DNA of 8,056 nucleotides from Deltaproteobacteria bacterium RBG_13_61_14 (GCA_001797815.1 MGQK01000067.1:44964-53019), one strand, 5' to 3'. Positions 1 through 7,191 are shown, counted from the first letter of the stretch. Notes: generated from the sequence alone by a model not told the origin. Made by a program: numbers and translations.

Positions 1-572
1 AAGACTAGCTGGTAGCTGTTACCGGGCGTGTTGGTATAGAACTGAATGTAGCCCCTCGCGCCGTTCTCGATCGCTCGGCTGTAGGAATTTGAAAACGCGG
101 CCAGGGACATCAGGTTCAAGAACCGATGGCCCCAGCTCACCAGCACCACCTTGCCCGAGACGTCCTCCTCCCCAAAGGCGCGCTCGCCGCCCTTGCCCAC
201 GTAAACCAGCTCGGCCGTGAGCCCGTCCCGTCCAGTGGGACCGCTGTGCCACATGGGAAAACTCTCCAGGATCCGGCCGTTGGGCGAGACCACCTCCAGG
301 CTCCACCTCTCCGGGAAATACTGTTCAAACGGGATCGAGTCGGTCCACACCTTGTATCCCCATTCCTCAAGCTGGCTGATAATATGATCCCGCGCCCGGT
401 CCATGGCCTCGGTGCCCGGCCGACGCGGGCCGAACCCGGTCTGGACGGTGGCCCATCCGTAGATTTCTTCGCCGGATGGTCCGGGCGGAGCGGGATACAC
501 CTCCTCTCCCAAGAACAGAAAGAAAAAAAACCCAAGCATGAGGGATCCCCTTCTGATTCCTTGATTCCTCAT
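1..572 (-). CDS. M28-like peptidase paralogue, N-terminal part only (3' end off window)
   Basis: The frame is open from an ATG at 572 to the left edge, giving 190 residues; the C-terminal catalytic part lies outside the window. The start is supported by an AGGAGGAG Shine-Dalgarno 5 nt upstream; an in-frame ATG at 590 has a much weaker site. Residues 5-22 look like a signal peptide: RR-containing n-region, then a Phe/Leu-rich core (LMLGFFFFLFLG). Residues 35-110 align by eye with the downstream-numbered neighbour at 641-2242: both have EEI.GW, then F-G-x-R-R-P-G-T-E-A, then a helix and W-S-L. Residues 119-180 (AELVYVGKG, DVSGKVVLV, AIENGARGYI) resemble the PA-type insert of M28 aminopeptidases. 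The gene lies 68 bp downstream of its paralogue and is probably co-transcribed. An A8 run (523-530, plus strand) lies in the signal-peptide codons. Family assignment rests on the paralogue and is fairly secure; activity cannot be judged. Confidence 0.8.
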   Translation of the reverse strand, partial: MRNQGIRRGSLMLGFFFFLFLGEEVYPAPPGPSGEEIYGWATVQTGFGPRRPGTEAMDRARDHIISQLEEWGYKVWTDSIPFEQYFPERWSLEVVSPNGRILESFPMWHSGPTGRDGLTAELVYVGKGGERAFGEEDVSGKVVLVSWGHRFLNLMSLAAFSNSYSRAIENGARGYIQFYTNTPGNSYQLV

Positions 573-640
573 TTTCTCCTCCTGGGTCATGTCCCTTGGC
601 CGATCTTTTCCCCTTCCCTGGCTGGTGTCCGGCCGGAAGA

Positions 641-2242
641 TCATCGTTTCATCAGGTTGATGATATAGCCGACGGCCGCAGAATAATATTGAAACCGGTA
701 GCGAGGAATCCAAGCCTGTTTGCTTACGACCTGAGACGGCGTTTGGTCAATGGATTCGATGATGTCCGCAAAAGCGGTGGCGACCGGGTTCAATTGATCC
801 ACCGCCACTTTATCCGGCGTGTCCACCAGATCATAAATATAAAGCGGCGGACTGATCAAACTGATAATCGTGAACCCGGCCCGATTAAAATCTCCGGCGT
901 CGGTGGGCACGCCGAGGATGGTATAAGTCGGCAGGAGCACGGTGCGCTCGAGGTTGTGCCTCTCCACGGCCTGGCTGACGAGGGAAATGAGATACGGGTT
1001 TTCTGTAACAAATATGCCCCTGGGTTCAACAAACCCTGTCTCCACCAGCTTCCCGTCCTTTTCCACGATTTCTTTGCCGATATGTTCCAAGACGATATCA
1101 ACAATCACGTTCATCTTTTTTTCCCTGATTTCCTTGATCAAGGCCAGGTGTCCCTGATACATGGAAAAGTGCGTGTCCAGGCTGACGAACATCAGGGTTT
1201 TTTCCCTTTGGTCCGCGGGAATCGAGCCGAAATATTTGGCCAGGGCCAGGACTTCCGCAACCCCGGACGCGTCTTCAACCGCGCTCGCCCAGGGCGCGTC
1301 ATGGTGGGAGTGCACCATGATAATCTCGTCGGTTTTTCCCGGCAGAAAACCGATGACATTATAGGCTTCGGCCGGCACAATTTTCCCGTCCAGCACCAGC
1401 GTCGCTTGATTGGTGGAATCTTTCTGAAGTAATTCCTTTAAGCTGGCGCCGTCGGATTTGCTCAGCCACAACCCCGGGATCGGCCACAAACAGGGTTCCT
1501 CCCCATAGAGTTCGTTGTAATAGGTGTTACGGTCAAAATAGTCGGTGAGGATCCCGACAAATCCCACGGCCCCATGCTGGGCGGCCCGGGAAAAATTGGA
1601 CGGGAAATTATTGGGCGAATAGGGGTTGGCCTGGTGCCAGTCCGGGGGCGCGGTATTATTCGGGTCATAGGCGAAATAGGCGACGCCGACCGAATCGGAC
1701 TGATACAACTGGCTGAAGCGAACGTCCGCCAGCACGATCTTGCCCCGGACGTCAACTTTCCGGAAATCTTTCTCTCTCCCTTCCCCGACATACACGATCT
1801 CCGCTCGGATTCCCTCAGGACCGGCGCTGAAACCCTCGTATTCCTTGATCCAATAAGAATGGGACAGGTAAAAACAGGGAATGTCTTCGCCATTGACCGT
1901 CAGGCTCCATTTTTCCGCAGTCCAGAGAGGCATCGCGACCGGTTCAAGATGCGCCTTTTCCAACCCGAATTCCTTGAACTTGTCCAGGATATATTGGGCT
2001 GCCTGGTGATCGGCTTCGGTTCCAGGCCTTCTATAACCAAAATTGCATAGATCCTGGATCCAGCCCAAAATCTCTTCATTCGAGGGCAATTGCTTGACCG
2101 AGGGATTCAAAACAAACTTTTCCGAGGCCCAGGCCCGAAAACCTTGAACAAATAGAACCGCCGCGCCGACCAAGAACAAGATCATCAAACCCGCGACCTT
2201 CTGGTTAAGAATCTTGGACTTTTTTCCCTTCATTTCTGGCAT
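641..2242 (-). CDS. M28 (aminopeptidase-like) family protein, membrane-anchored, altered metal site
   Basis: 533 residues. Residues 15-38 form an N-terminal hydrophobic anchor or uncleaved signal; the rest should be periplasmic or extracellular. Residues 55-130 form the N-terminal segment shared with the paralogue at 1-572. Residues 145-290 look like a PA-type insert (AEIVYVGEG, DVRGKIVLADV, AAQHGAVGFVGIL). The M28 core follows: NVIGFLPGKTDEIIMVHSHHD (H313, D315), then A-V-E-D-A-S-G (E323, D324), a VSLDTHF segment at 353-359, LEHIG (E386) and DLVDTPD (471-477). M28 enzymes normally have H-x-D, D-N-x-S-G, Glu-Glu, Asp and a late His. Here the Glu-Glu position reads His-Phe, the bridging Asp position reads Glu, and the late His appears to be Asp. 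The fold assignment is good; catalysis is doubtful or uses a different ligand set. The start has AAGGGGG 7 nt upstream of the ATG; the gene begins 22 bp after the M24-like gene ends. Confidence 0.85.
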   Translation of the reverse strand: MPEMKGKKSKILNQKVAGLMILFLVGAAVLFVQGFRAWASEKFVLNPSVKQLPSNEEILGWIQDLCNFGYRRPGTEADHQAAQYILDKFKEFGLEKAHLEPVAMPLWTAEKWSLTVNGEDIPCFYLSHSYWIKEYEGFSAGPEGIRAEIVYVGEGREKDFRKVDVRGKIVLADVRFSQLYQSDSVGVAYFAYDPNNTAPPDWHQANPYSPNNFPSNFSRAAQHGAVGFVGILTDYFDRNTYYNELYGEEPCLWPIPGLWLSKSDGASLKELLQKDSTNQATLVLDGKIVPAEAYNVIGFLPGKTDEIIMVHSHHDAPWASAVEDASGVAEVLALAKYFGSIPADQREKTLMFVSLDTHFSMYQGHLALIKEIREKKMNVIVDIVLEHIGKEIVEKDGKLVETGFVEPRGIFVTENPYLISLVSQAVERHNLERTVLLPTYTILGVPTDAGDFNRAGFTIISLISPPLYIYDLVDTPDKVAVDQLNPVATAFADIIESIDQTPSQVVSKQAWIPRYRFQYYSAAVGYIINLMKR

Positions 2243-2264
2243 CTGAAAACCCCCTTTGAAATGA

Positions 2265-3362
2265 TTATTTTTCCAGGATTGCTGGCCGGAGAATCGTCTG
2301 GCCGCTTCCTTGGATCTTGAGCATGGGCCAATGGCCGGTAAAGGTTAAAATCTGCGGGCCGGCGGCTGTGGCCAGGATGGTGTCCTCGGACTTGGTGCCG
2401 GCGATGGATGGGTTCCAGGCAATGGGCTGATTGGGTTGAATGAAGCGCTTTTCCTGGGCATTAGCCACGAACTCGCGGGTGGCATAACCGGTCGGGCCGC
2501 CCTGGTGGTGGCAGCGCCACTCGCCGGCAAAGCCTAATTCACGATAGGTCCTTTGCGCGACCCGGAAGACCTCGCCGAAACTTGCGCCCACCCGGGAAGC
2601 CGAGATCATGGCCGCATCCACTTTACACACAGCCAGGTGCCGGCGGCTCAAATCGCGCGGGAGCTTGCCGAAGTGGATCAGCCGGGAAGCGGCCGCCACC
2701 AGGCCCCGACGCTCGGCGCAGAGCACCAGCAGGCAGGTCTTGCGAATTTTCTTTTCGGTGGGGATGGGATGGCGAAAGTTGCGGATGCGCTCGTCCGCCG
2801 CGACCAGGCGGACCAGAGGATCCAGTCCCCATTGCGTGCACAGCCAGGCAAGATCCGCGGCCACCTCGTGCTCGGTCATGCCCGGCTTGACCGCCAGGGC
2901 CGCGGCTTCGAGCGCCACCGCCGCTTCCTGGGCCAGGGCGCGGTAGCGCTTGAGCTCGGAAGGCAGGAGAGAATAGCGGAGCGCGTTCCAATCTTCAGAG
3001 AGCAGCGGGAACTTGAAGAGGGGAATGTCCGAGGCCACCCTACCCTTTGCGAGCCGCCGCAGAATTTTTTCCCGGCCGGCCGGCTCGTGCCAGGCAAAGT
3101 CCAGGAGCTCGAAGTCCGGGGGCAGCTCTTCGGAGAGCAGCCTTGCGGCCTCGATGTTATTCGCAATCGCATAAACCTTGCGGCCGCCGAGGAACACGGT
3201 AGCCGTGCCCTCGGCCTGGCCCAGGCTGACGTGGTTATCGCCCCCGGCGGTGATCCAGGCGAAGTTGTTGCGGCGGGTGAGAAACACGCCGGAGAGTTTG
3301 TGGGCATGGAGAAAGCGACGGGCGAGTTTGAGTTTAAGCGCAATTTCTTCGGAACGGGTCAT
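2265..3362 (-). CDS. M24 (Xaa-Pro aminopeptidase-fold) protein lacking most metal ligands
   Basis: 365 residues from ATG 3362; an adjacent GTG at 3365 is also in frame. AGGGAG lies 8 nt upstream of the ATG, which is why ATG is preferred. Residues 1-130 are a creatinase-type N-terminal domain (GVFLTRRNNFAWITAGG, then ATVFLGGRKVYAIANN). Residues 135-360 follow the pita-bread order of aminopeptidase P: KPGMTEHEVAADL, NFRHPIPTEKKI, a LLVLCAERRG strand, CHHQGGPTGYATRE, a WNPSI segment and GTKSEDTI. Family enzymes bind two metals with Asp, Asp, His, Glu, Glu. Here the DxG strand reads CAE, the second Asp is absent, GHG reads GGP or similar, EPG reads NPS, and only the Glu of SEDT remains. Either a non-catalytic relative or a divergent enzyme is possible. 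No signal peptide is visible, so it is probably cytoplasmic. It sits between aroC (47 bp gap) and the M28 genes. Confidence 0.85.
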   Translation of the reverse strand: MTRSEEIALKLKLARRFLHAHKLSGVFLTRRNNFAWITAGGDNHVSLGQAEGTATVFLGGRKVYAIANNIEAARLLSEELPPDFELLDFAWHEPAGREKILRRLAKGRVASDIPLFKFPLLSEDWNALRYSLLPSELKRYRALAQEAAVALEAAALAVKPGMTEHEVAADLAWLCTQWGLDPLVRLVAADERIRNFRHPIPTEKKIRKTCLLVLCAERRGLVAAASRLIHFGKLPRDLSRRHLAVCKVDAAMISASRVGASFGEVFRVAQRTYRELGFAGEWRCHHQGGPTGYATREFVANAQEKRFIQPNQPIAWNPSIAGTKSEDTILATAAGPQILTFTGHWPMLKIQGSGQTILRPAILEK

Positions 3363-3384
3363 CACCTCGACTCCCTGGAGGAAA

Positions 3385-3404
3385 GGGCAAGGCCAGCCTT
3401 GCCC
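3385..3404 (-). terminator. GC-rich hairpin between aroC and the M24-like gene (terminator-like, weak)
   Basis: GGGCAAGGC and GCCTTGCCC form a perfect 9-bp inverted repeat with a 2-nt centre (as RNA, about 8 bp with a 4-nt loop). On the minus strand it begins only a few bases after the aroC stop codon and is followed by TTTCC, a very short U tract. It could be a leaky terminator or an RNA stability element that separates aroC expression from the peptidase genes. Weak termination is inferred from the poor U tract. Confidence 0.35.
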
Positions 3405-3409
3405 CTGCG

Positions 3410-4480
3410 TTAGAAACCGACCTGGCCGCGCAGGCGGAGCAGATGGTCAGCCAGCACCAGGGCGACCATGGCCTCGGCCACGGGCACGATCCGGGGGCAA
3501 AGGCAAGGGTCGTGCCGGCCCTGGATTTGTATGGTCGTGGCTTTGCCGGACTGGGTCACGGTCTTTTGTTTCCGGGCGATGGAAGACGTGGGCTTGACCG
3601 CCAGCCGGACGATGATTTCCTCGCCGGTGGAGATCCCGCCGAGGATGCCGCCGCCCCGATTGTCGCGGGTAGAGAATTTCCCGCTTCGATACAGGATTGG
3701 ATCGGCATTTTCCGAGCCCAGGCGCGAAGCCACGCTAAAGCCGTCGCCGATCTCCACCCCCTTGACTCCGCCGATGCCCATGAGCGCCGCGGCCAGGTCC
3801 GCATCCAGCTTGTCAAAGACCGGCTCGCCCAGTCCGGCCGGCACGCCCTGCGCCCGGACTTCCACCACGCCGCCCACCGAGTCGCCGCGCTTCCTCGCCC
3901 GCTCGACCAACGCCGCCATCTTCGCCGACGCCTGGGGGTCTGGACAGCGCATCGGATTTTGCTCGATCACCCGGGGATCGAATTTTTCCGCCCGCACTTT
4001 TCCGGCCTGGACCGTGGCGGCCAGGACTTTGACCTTGAATTTGGCCAGGAGCTTTTTGGCGATGGCGCCGGCCGCCACCCGGGCCGCGGTCTCGCGGCCG
4101 GAGGCGCGGCCGCCGCCGCGGTGGTCGCGGAGCCCGTATTTGAGGAAGTAGGTCAGGTCGGCGTGGCCGGGCCGGAAGACACGGCGGAGGTTGTCGTAGG
4201 CGGAGGGAGCGGCATCGCGGTTCCGGATGAGGAGGGCGATGGGGGTGCCCAGGGTCTTGCCCTCGAACACACCGGAGAGAAGCTCGGCCTGGTCCGGTTC
4301 CTGGCGGGAGGTCGTGACCCGGCTTTGGCCGGGCTGGCGGCGGTCCAGCTCGCGCTGGAGGTCGCGGAGCGAGAGCGCCAGACCCGGCGGGCAGCCGTCC
4401 ACCACCACGCCCAAGGCGATGCCGTGGGACTCGCCGAAGGTGGTCACTCGAAAGAGTTGCCCGAAACTGTTGCCGGCCAT
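3410..4480 (-). CDS. aroC: Chorismate synthase
   Basis: 356 residues, normal for the family. The enzyme converts 5-enolpyruvylshikimate-3-phosphate to chorismate using reduced FMN; it is the last step of the shikimate pathway and is cytoplasmic. Hallmarks visible in order: [16 protein letters not shown] at 3-20 (His19), the RRQPGQSR segment at 47-54, RPGHADLTY at 103-111 (His106), [14 protein letters not shown] at 118-131, SVGGVVE at 201-207, [10 protein letters not shown] at 275-284, KPTSSI at 296-301, and GRHDPC at 321-326 followed by the C-terminal helix. Nothing appears missing. The ATG at 4480 has GGAAAGG 6 nt upstream. A likely sigma-70 promoter (TATAAT) is directly upstream. No other aromatic biosynthesis gene is in view; the following genes are peptidase-like, so the linkage is probably not functional. 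Confidence 0.97.
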   Translation of the reverse strand: MAGNSFGQLFRVTTFGESHGIALGVVVDGCPPGLALSLRDLQRELDRRQPGQSRVTTSRQEPDQAELLSGVFEGKTLGTPIALLIRNRDAAPSAYDNLRRVFRPGHADLTYFLKYGLRDHRGGGRASGRETAARVAAGAIAKKLLAKFKVKVLAATVQAGKVRAEKFDPRVIEQNPMRCPDPQASAKMAALVERARKRGDSVGGVVEVRAQGVPAGLGEPVFDKLDADLAAALMGIGGVKGVEIGDGFSVASRLGSENADPILYRSGKFSTRDNRGGGILGGISTGEEIIVRLAVKPTSSIARKQKTVTQSGKATTIQIQGRHDPCLCPRIVPVAEAMVALVLADHLLRLRGQVGF

Positions 4481-4500
4481 GGATTGCCTTTCCGGGTTTG

Positions 4501-4529
4501 ATTATAGTGAAACTCCTCGAGGAAAGCAA
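4501..4529 (-). promoter_or_regulatory. Likely sigma-70 promoter of aroC
   Basis: On the minus strand a perfect TATAAT (4501-4506) is preceded, after 17 bp, by TTGCTT (4524-4529; three of six match TTGACA). The predicted start near 4494 gives a very short leader of about 14 nt that still contains the GGAAAGG ribosome site. The spacer holds the 10-bp palindrome TCCTCGAGGA (4514-4523), which could be an operator or chance. A trp- or tyr-type operator was not recognised. Confidence 0.45.
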
Positions 4530-4592
4530 AAACCGTTATCTGCTCCGCGCCGACAACAAGAACTATCGCCGTTATCCGCAAAGATTTCGATA

Positions 4593-4658
4593 CTTGATCT
4601 TGAGCCAGCCTTTGAATTTGCGGATGCAGGAGCAGGGTTGCGGGATTTCAAGATCAAG
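4593..4658. repeat. 11-bp perfect inverted repeat spanning the stop codon of the URO-D-like gene
   Basis: CTTGATCTTGA (4593-4603) and TCAAGATCAAG (4648-4658) are perfect inverted copies separated by 44 bp. The right copy includes the stop codon (4654-4656) of the URO-D-like gene, so a transcript of that gene would fold a stem at its 3' end. There is no U tract after the left arm, so it is not a standard intrinsic terminator; it may protect the 3' end or block read-through into aroC. Confidence 0.4.
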
Positions 4659-5823
4659 CCGGGGCCTGGTATTTGCGGGGCGCCTGGATCATGGCCTTGA
4701 CATTCTCCGGCTTGGCGTTGGGCGGGATCTCGCAGCCCGCGGCCAGAATGAATCCGCCGCCCCTGCCCACCTCTTCAATCAAGCGATGGCAATACTCGTC
4801 AATCTGGGATGGGCTGCCCATGACCAGGTCATAGGCATTGACATCGCCGAAAAGGCAATGGATGTCGCCGATCTCCTGCTTGGCCCGGAAGATATCGGTG
4901 GGGCCGTCGAACTGGATGATGCACTTTTGGGGAGGAAGCTGTCGCAGGTGCTTCAGGTTTTTGTCCCAGTTGCCGTCGCAGTGGAGGATGGGTGTCACCC
5001 CGGCTTGGATCAAGAGCTCGCAGATTTCCTGGAGCGGGGGCAAAGAAATTTCGGCAAAGATTTTGGGGGAGATGAAATCGGTGCTGGAGCGATGCACGTA
5101 AAGGAGCATGCGCGGGACTCCCGAGAGCCGAGTTAATAGGATATGAGTCCGGGCAAAAGGCCGGGCCAGCCGCCGGGCCGCGGCCTTGACCTTTTCCGGC
5201 CGGTCGGCCAGGTCGTAAGTGAAGGGCTGCATCGAGCGGGACATGGAAAACTGGTCAAAGGGAGACTCGGACTGGGAACCGCTCAAGATCGCCACGCCTT
5301 GCGCCCGCCACCAGCGGAAGTGAAGCCGCCACCTCAGGAAATTTTCCGCAATCTTCCAGGCCAGCCGGGCCCGGGCTTTCCAGCCCTCGCCGGCAAAGCC
5401 GGGCAGGAACTTGGCCAGGATATGCAAGGTGTGGTCTGAAAACAACAGGGCTTCCGACCCCGGGTAATCCAAGATCCAATCGTAGTCCTCGGGCAGCATC
5501 ATCTCGTATTCATCGAACTGGCAGATGTTGTCCGGCTCCAGGTCCACGCCCGGATACTTCACCTTCATCATCAGGCAGGCCTGGTAGGCCTCGGGCGAAT
5601 ACGGGCAGATATTGTAATAGATGTCCCAGGGACCCAGCTCTCTAAAGCACTTCTGGATAGCGAGCTCATACTTTTTCCAGTCGGACCAGAGCTCGTGCAC
5701 GGTGATCCCGGCATAGAAAGCGGCAAAATAATAAATCATGGGCGCCACCGGGACCCGGTCGGGTGGTTCCAGGCGGATGGCCGCCTGGAGGCGCTCTTCC
5801 GAACTCATGGAAATTCCGGACAC
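4654..5823 (-). CDS. Uroporphyrinogen decarboxylase (URO-D)/MtaA-CmuA-like family protein
   Basis: 389 residues from a GTG at 5823, chosen because AGGGGG lies 7 nt upstream; an in-frame ATG at 5808 has only a weak site. The N-terminus (ERLQAAIRLEPPDRVPVAP, residues 10-28) and the C-terminal run (ILHCDGNW at 279-286, IIQFDGPTD at 302-310, FGDVNAYDLVMGSP at 325-338, AAGCEIPPNAKPENV at 361-375) are typical of URO-D superfamily proteins. True HemE is shorter and its N-terminal arginine signature is not seen, so a haem role is unlikely. Methylcobamide:coenzyme M-type relatives bind zinc with H-x-C and a later Cys; here the first motif reads H281-C-D283 and the later Cys is C364, so a modified zinc site is possible. 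Such proteins often demethylate or transfer methyl groups with a corrinoid protein, but no partner is in view. Substrate unknown; cytoplasmic. Confidence 0.85.
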   Translation of the reverse strand: MSGISMSSEERLQAAIRLEPPDRVPVAPMIYYFAAFYAGITVHELWSDWKKYELAIQKCFRELGPWDIYYNICPYSPEAYQACLMMKVKYPGVDLEPDNICQFDEYEMMLPEDYDWILDYPGSEALLFSDHTLHILAKFLPGFAGEGWKARARLAWKIAENFLRWRLHFRWWRAQGVAILSGSQSESPFDQFSMSRSMQPFTYDLADRPEKVKAAARRLARPFARTHILLTRLSGVPRMLLYVHRSSTDFISPKIFAEISLPPLQEICELLIQAGVTPILHCDGNWDKNLKHLRQLPPQKCIIQFDGPTDIFRAKQEIGDIHCLFGDVNAYDLVMGSPSQIDEYCHRLIEEVGRGGGFILAAGCEIPPNAKPENVKAMIQAPRKYQAPA

Positions 5824-5884
5824 AGCCGATCCCCCTGCTCCGCAACTTTTCGAGGCAATCGTTTTTTGGAGAGCACGCCTCGCG

Positions 5885-5913
5885 GTAATAGCTTAGCATA
5901 AATTCTACGGCAA
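5885..5913 (-). promoter_or_regulatory. Possible sigma-70 promoter for the URO-D-like gene
   Basis: Minus strand: TTGCCG (5908-5913) and TATTAC (5885-5890) with a 17-bp spacer, each matching four of six consensus positions. The predicted start near 5878 leaves about 55 nt of leader before the GTG. The 232-bp gap to the preceding gene argues for a separate promoter, but this match is modest. Confidence 0.3.
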
Positions 5914-5974
5914 GGAAGGCTGTTTTTTGGGTTCGGGCATGGGAGATGTTGAGCTTCATGAAAAATGAATGGAA

Positions 5975-5990
5975 CCAGGACGCGCCCTGG
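5975..5990. repeat. Imperfect GC-rich hairpin downstream of the outer-membrane-like gene
   Basis: CCAGGACGCGCCCTGG can form a five-pair CCAGG/CCTGG stem. On the minus strand it lies about 65 nt past the stop codon at 6056 and is followed by TTCCATTCATTTTT, so it might act as a weak terminator. The U-rich stretch is interrupted and the stem is short. Confidence 0.25.
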
Positions 5991-6055
5991 GGAGGCAAGC
6001 GGCCAGGCAAATCCGCCGGGGAAAATTCCGGGAAAAACTAGGGAGGAAGAGAGGC

Positions 6056-7051
6056 TTAACGCTTCAATAAATTTCGCAGGGCTCGGGCAGCCGCCCGTTG
6101 CGGATCGTGAGCGTTAACGCCGAGATAGCCGCCCAGCATCTCGACGGCAAACTGGTTGTCGGCCCAGTTGCCGTCGTCTTCCAGGCCGGTGAAGTGCAGG
6201 TCCAGGTCCCAGTATTCGAAGCCGCCTTGGACCGAGAAGGTGCGGGTGAGGGAGTATTCGGTAAAAAGACTGACCTGGTTGAAGCGGGCATCGGCCGGCA
6301 TGTCGGTAAAGAGCGGAATTTCGACCGAGGCTCCGGGGTCAAGGGGGATGTTGAAAAGCGAAGTTTTCAGATCCAGGCCCAGGGAGAACTTGCGGTTAAA
6401 CCGCCAATCGGAATGGGCGGAGAGGTAGGGGACCAGGGGGGCGTAGATCACTTCGGTGCCCATGACGGCTTCTTGGTCCTCATCCGAGAAGGCAATGGTG
6501 GAGCGCAATTGGCGGAGCCCGGCGCCCAGGTCCAAGGTCAAGCGCCGGGGGTAAAAGCCCCGGTCCAAGGCGCGGTAATACCAGCCCAGTTGGAGTGAAT
6601 CCAGAATGACCCCGCCATCCGAAGGTCCTACCTCATGGTAATAGTTATCGTTGAAGCCGGTGGGTTCCTGGAACGTCCCCTCTCCCTCTTGTTGGCCCCA
6701 CCAATACCCCAGGGTGAGATGGTTTCTCCGGCTAAGCCGGAAGTCCAGAGAAAGATCATAGATGGGAATGTTCACCAGACCCATTTGATCCGGCACATCG
6801 AGAGGCTTCATCTGGTAGCTTCGGGTGTCGCTGTTCCGGGCAAGGGCGCTGCCCGCAAGGATTGAAAAGTAGTGGGTCTTCAACGCCAGATCGAGGCGAG
6901 GATCGTGGTAAAGGTTCGGAGAAGCGGGCCGGACCAGCTTTTCGGCTACGGGTTGAAGGGAAACCGAAGTTTCAGACCGAAGGGTTCCCGGTCCAATCAA
7001 CATCCCACTGATCGCGAGCAGTCCCGCGATGCCCCAGAATGAGGTTTTCAA
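6056..7051 (-). CDS. Putative outer-membrane beta-barrel-like exported protein
   Basis: The frame is open back to 7123, but the best start is TTG at 7051: AAGGAG lies exactly 6 nt upstream, and a good promoter occupies 7096-7123, inside the longer reading. This gives 331 residues. The N-terminus (MKTSFWGIAGLLAISGM...) is a basic residue followed by a hydrophobic stretch of about 18, as in a signal peptide. The mature part has repeated amphipathic strands separated by Asp/Gly/Asn turns: YDLSLDFRLSRRNHLTLGYWWG, DSLQLGWYYRAL, RRLTLDLGAGLRQL, LVPYLSAHSDWRFNRKFSLGLDLKT, QVSLFTEYSLTRTFSVQGGFEYWDLDLHF, FAVEMLGGYLGV. This fits a small outer-membrane barrel. The usual C-terminal aromatic is absent; the protein ends in a basic ARALRNLLKR tail. 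No family or substrate was recognised. It is probably a single-gene unit. Confidence 0.7.
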   Translation of the reverse strand: MKTSFWGIAGLLAISGMLIGPGTLRSETSVSLQPVAEKLVRPASPNLYHDPRLDLALKTHYFSILAGSALARNSDTRSYQMKPLDVPDQMGLVNIPIYDLSLDFRLSRRNHLTLGYWWGQQEGEGTFQEPTGFNDNYYHEVGPSDGGVILDSLQLGWYYRALDRGFYPRRLTLDLGAGLRQLRSTIAFSDEDQEAVMGTEVIYAPLVPYLSAHSDWRFNRKFSLGLDLKTSLFNIPLDPGASVEIPLFTDMPADARFNQVSLFTEYSLTRTFSVQGGFEYWDLDLHFTGLEDDGNWADNQFAVEMLGGYLGVNAHDPQRAAARALRNLLKR

Positions 7052-7057
7052 CTTGAT

Positions 7058-7063
7058 CTCCTT
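7058..7063 (-). promoter_or_regulatory. Strong Shine-Dalgarno that decides the TTG start at 7051
   Basis: AAGGAG followed by a 6-nt spacer and TTG-AAA-ACC. No upstream ATG, GTG or TTG of this frame has a comparable site, and a transcript from the promoter at 7096-7123 would begin near 7089, excluding the longer start codons. Confidence 0.7.
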
Positions 7064-7095
7064 ATCAGAAAAGACAACGATAGGATTATTGGGTG

Positions 7096-7123
7096 ATAAT
7101 ACCATAACAAGTGAGGAAGACAA
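7096..7123 (-). promoter_or_regulatory. Likely sigma-70 promoter of the outer-membrane-like gene
   Basis: Minus strand: TTGTCT (7118-7123), 16-bp spacer, TATTAT (7096-7101; five of six consensus). The predicted start near 7089 leaves about 38 nt to the TTG start codon, including the AAGGAG site. It lies just downstream of the intrinsic terminator at 7192-7217, so the gene appears insulated from upstream transcription. Confidence 0.55.
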
Positions 7124-7191
7124 GGATTATCTATTTTGCCCATTTCTTTTCCCTGATTTTTAGATAGGCATTTCCATGCAAGCGATTCATT

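Noticed and set aside
596-1432. Plus-strand frame antisense to the M28-like gene
   Set aside because: No family features, no ribosome site of note, and it is antisense to a gene with clear domain order.
2553-3413. Long plus-strand frame antisense to the M24-like gene
   Set aside because: Shadow frame of a GC-rich gene; the minus-strand product has clear M24 family motifs in order.
3443-4501. Long plus-strand frame antisense to aroC
   Set aside because: aroC on the minus strand is unmistakable; the antisense product has repetitive composition typical of shadow frames.
4498-5136. Plus-strand reading frame beginning upstream of aroC, with a protein-like first 40 residues
   Set aside because: Most of it overlaps the well-supported URO-D-like gene antisense, it has no clear ribosome site and no family was recognised. 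The first part (4498-4640) might be a gene remnant, but nothing supports that beyond plausible codons.
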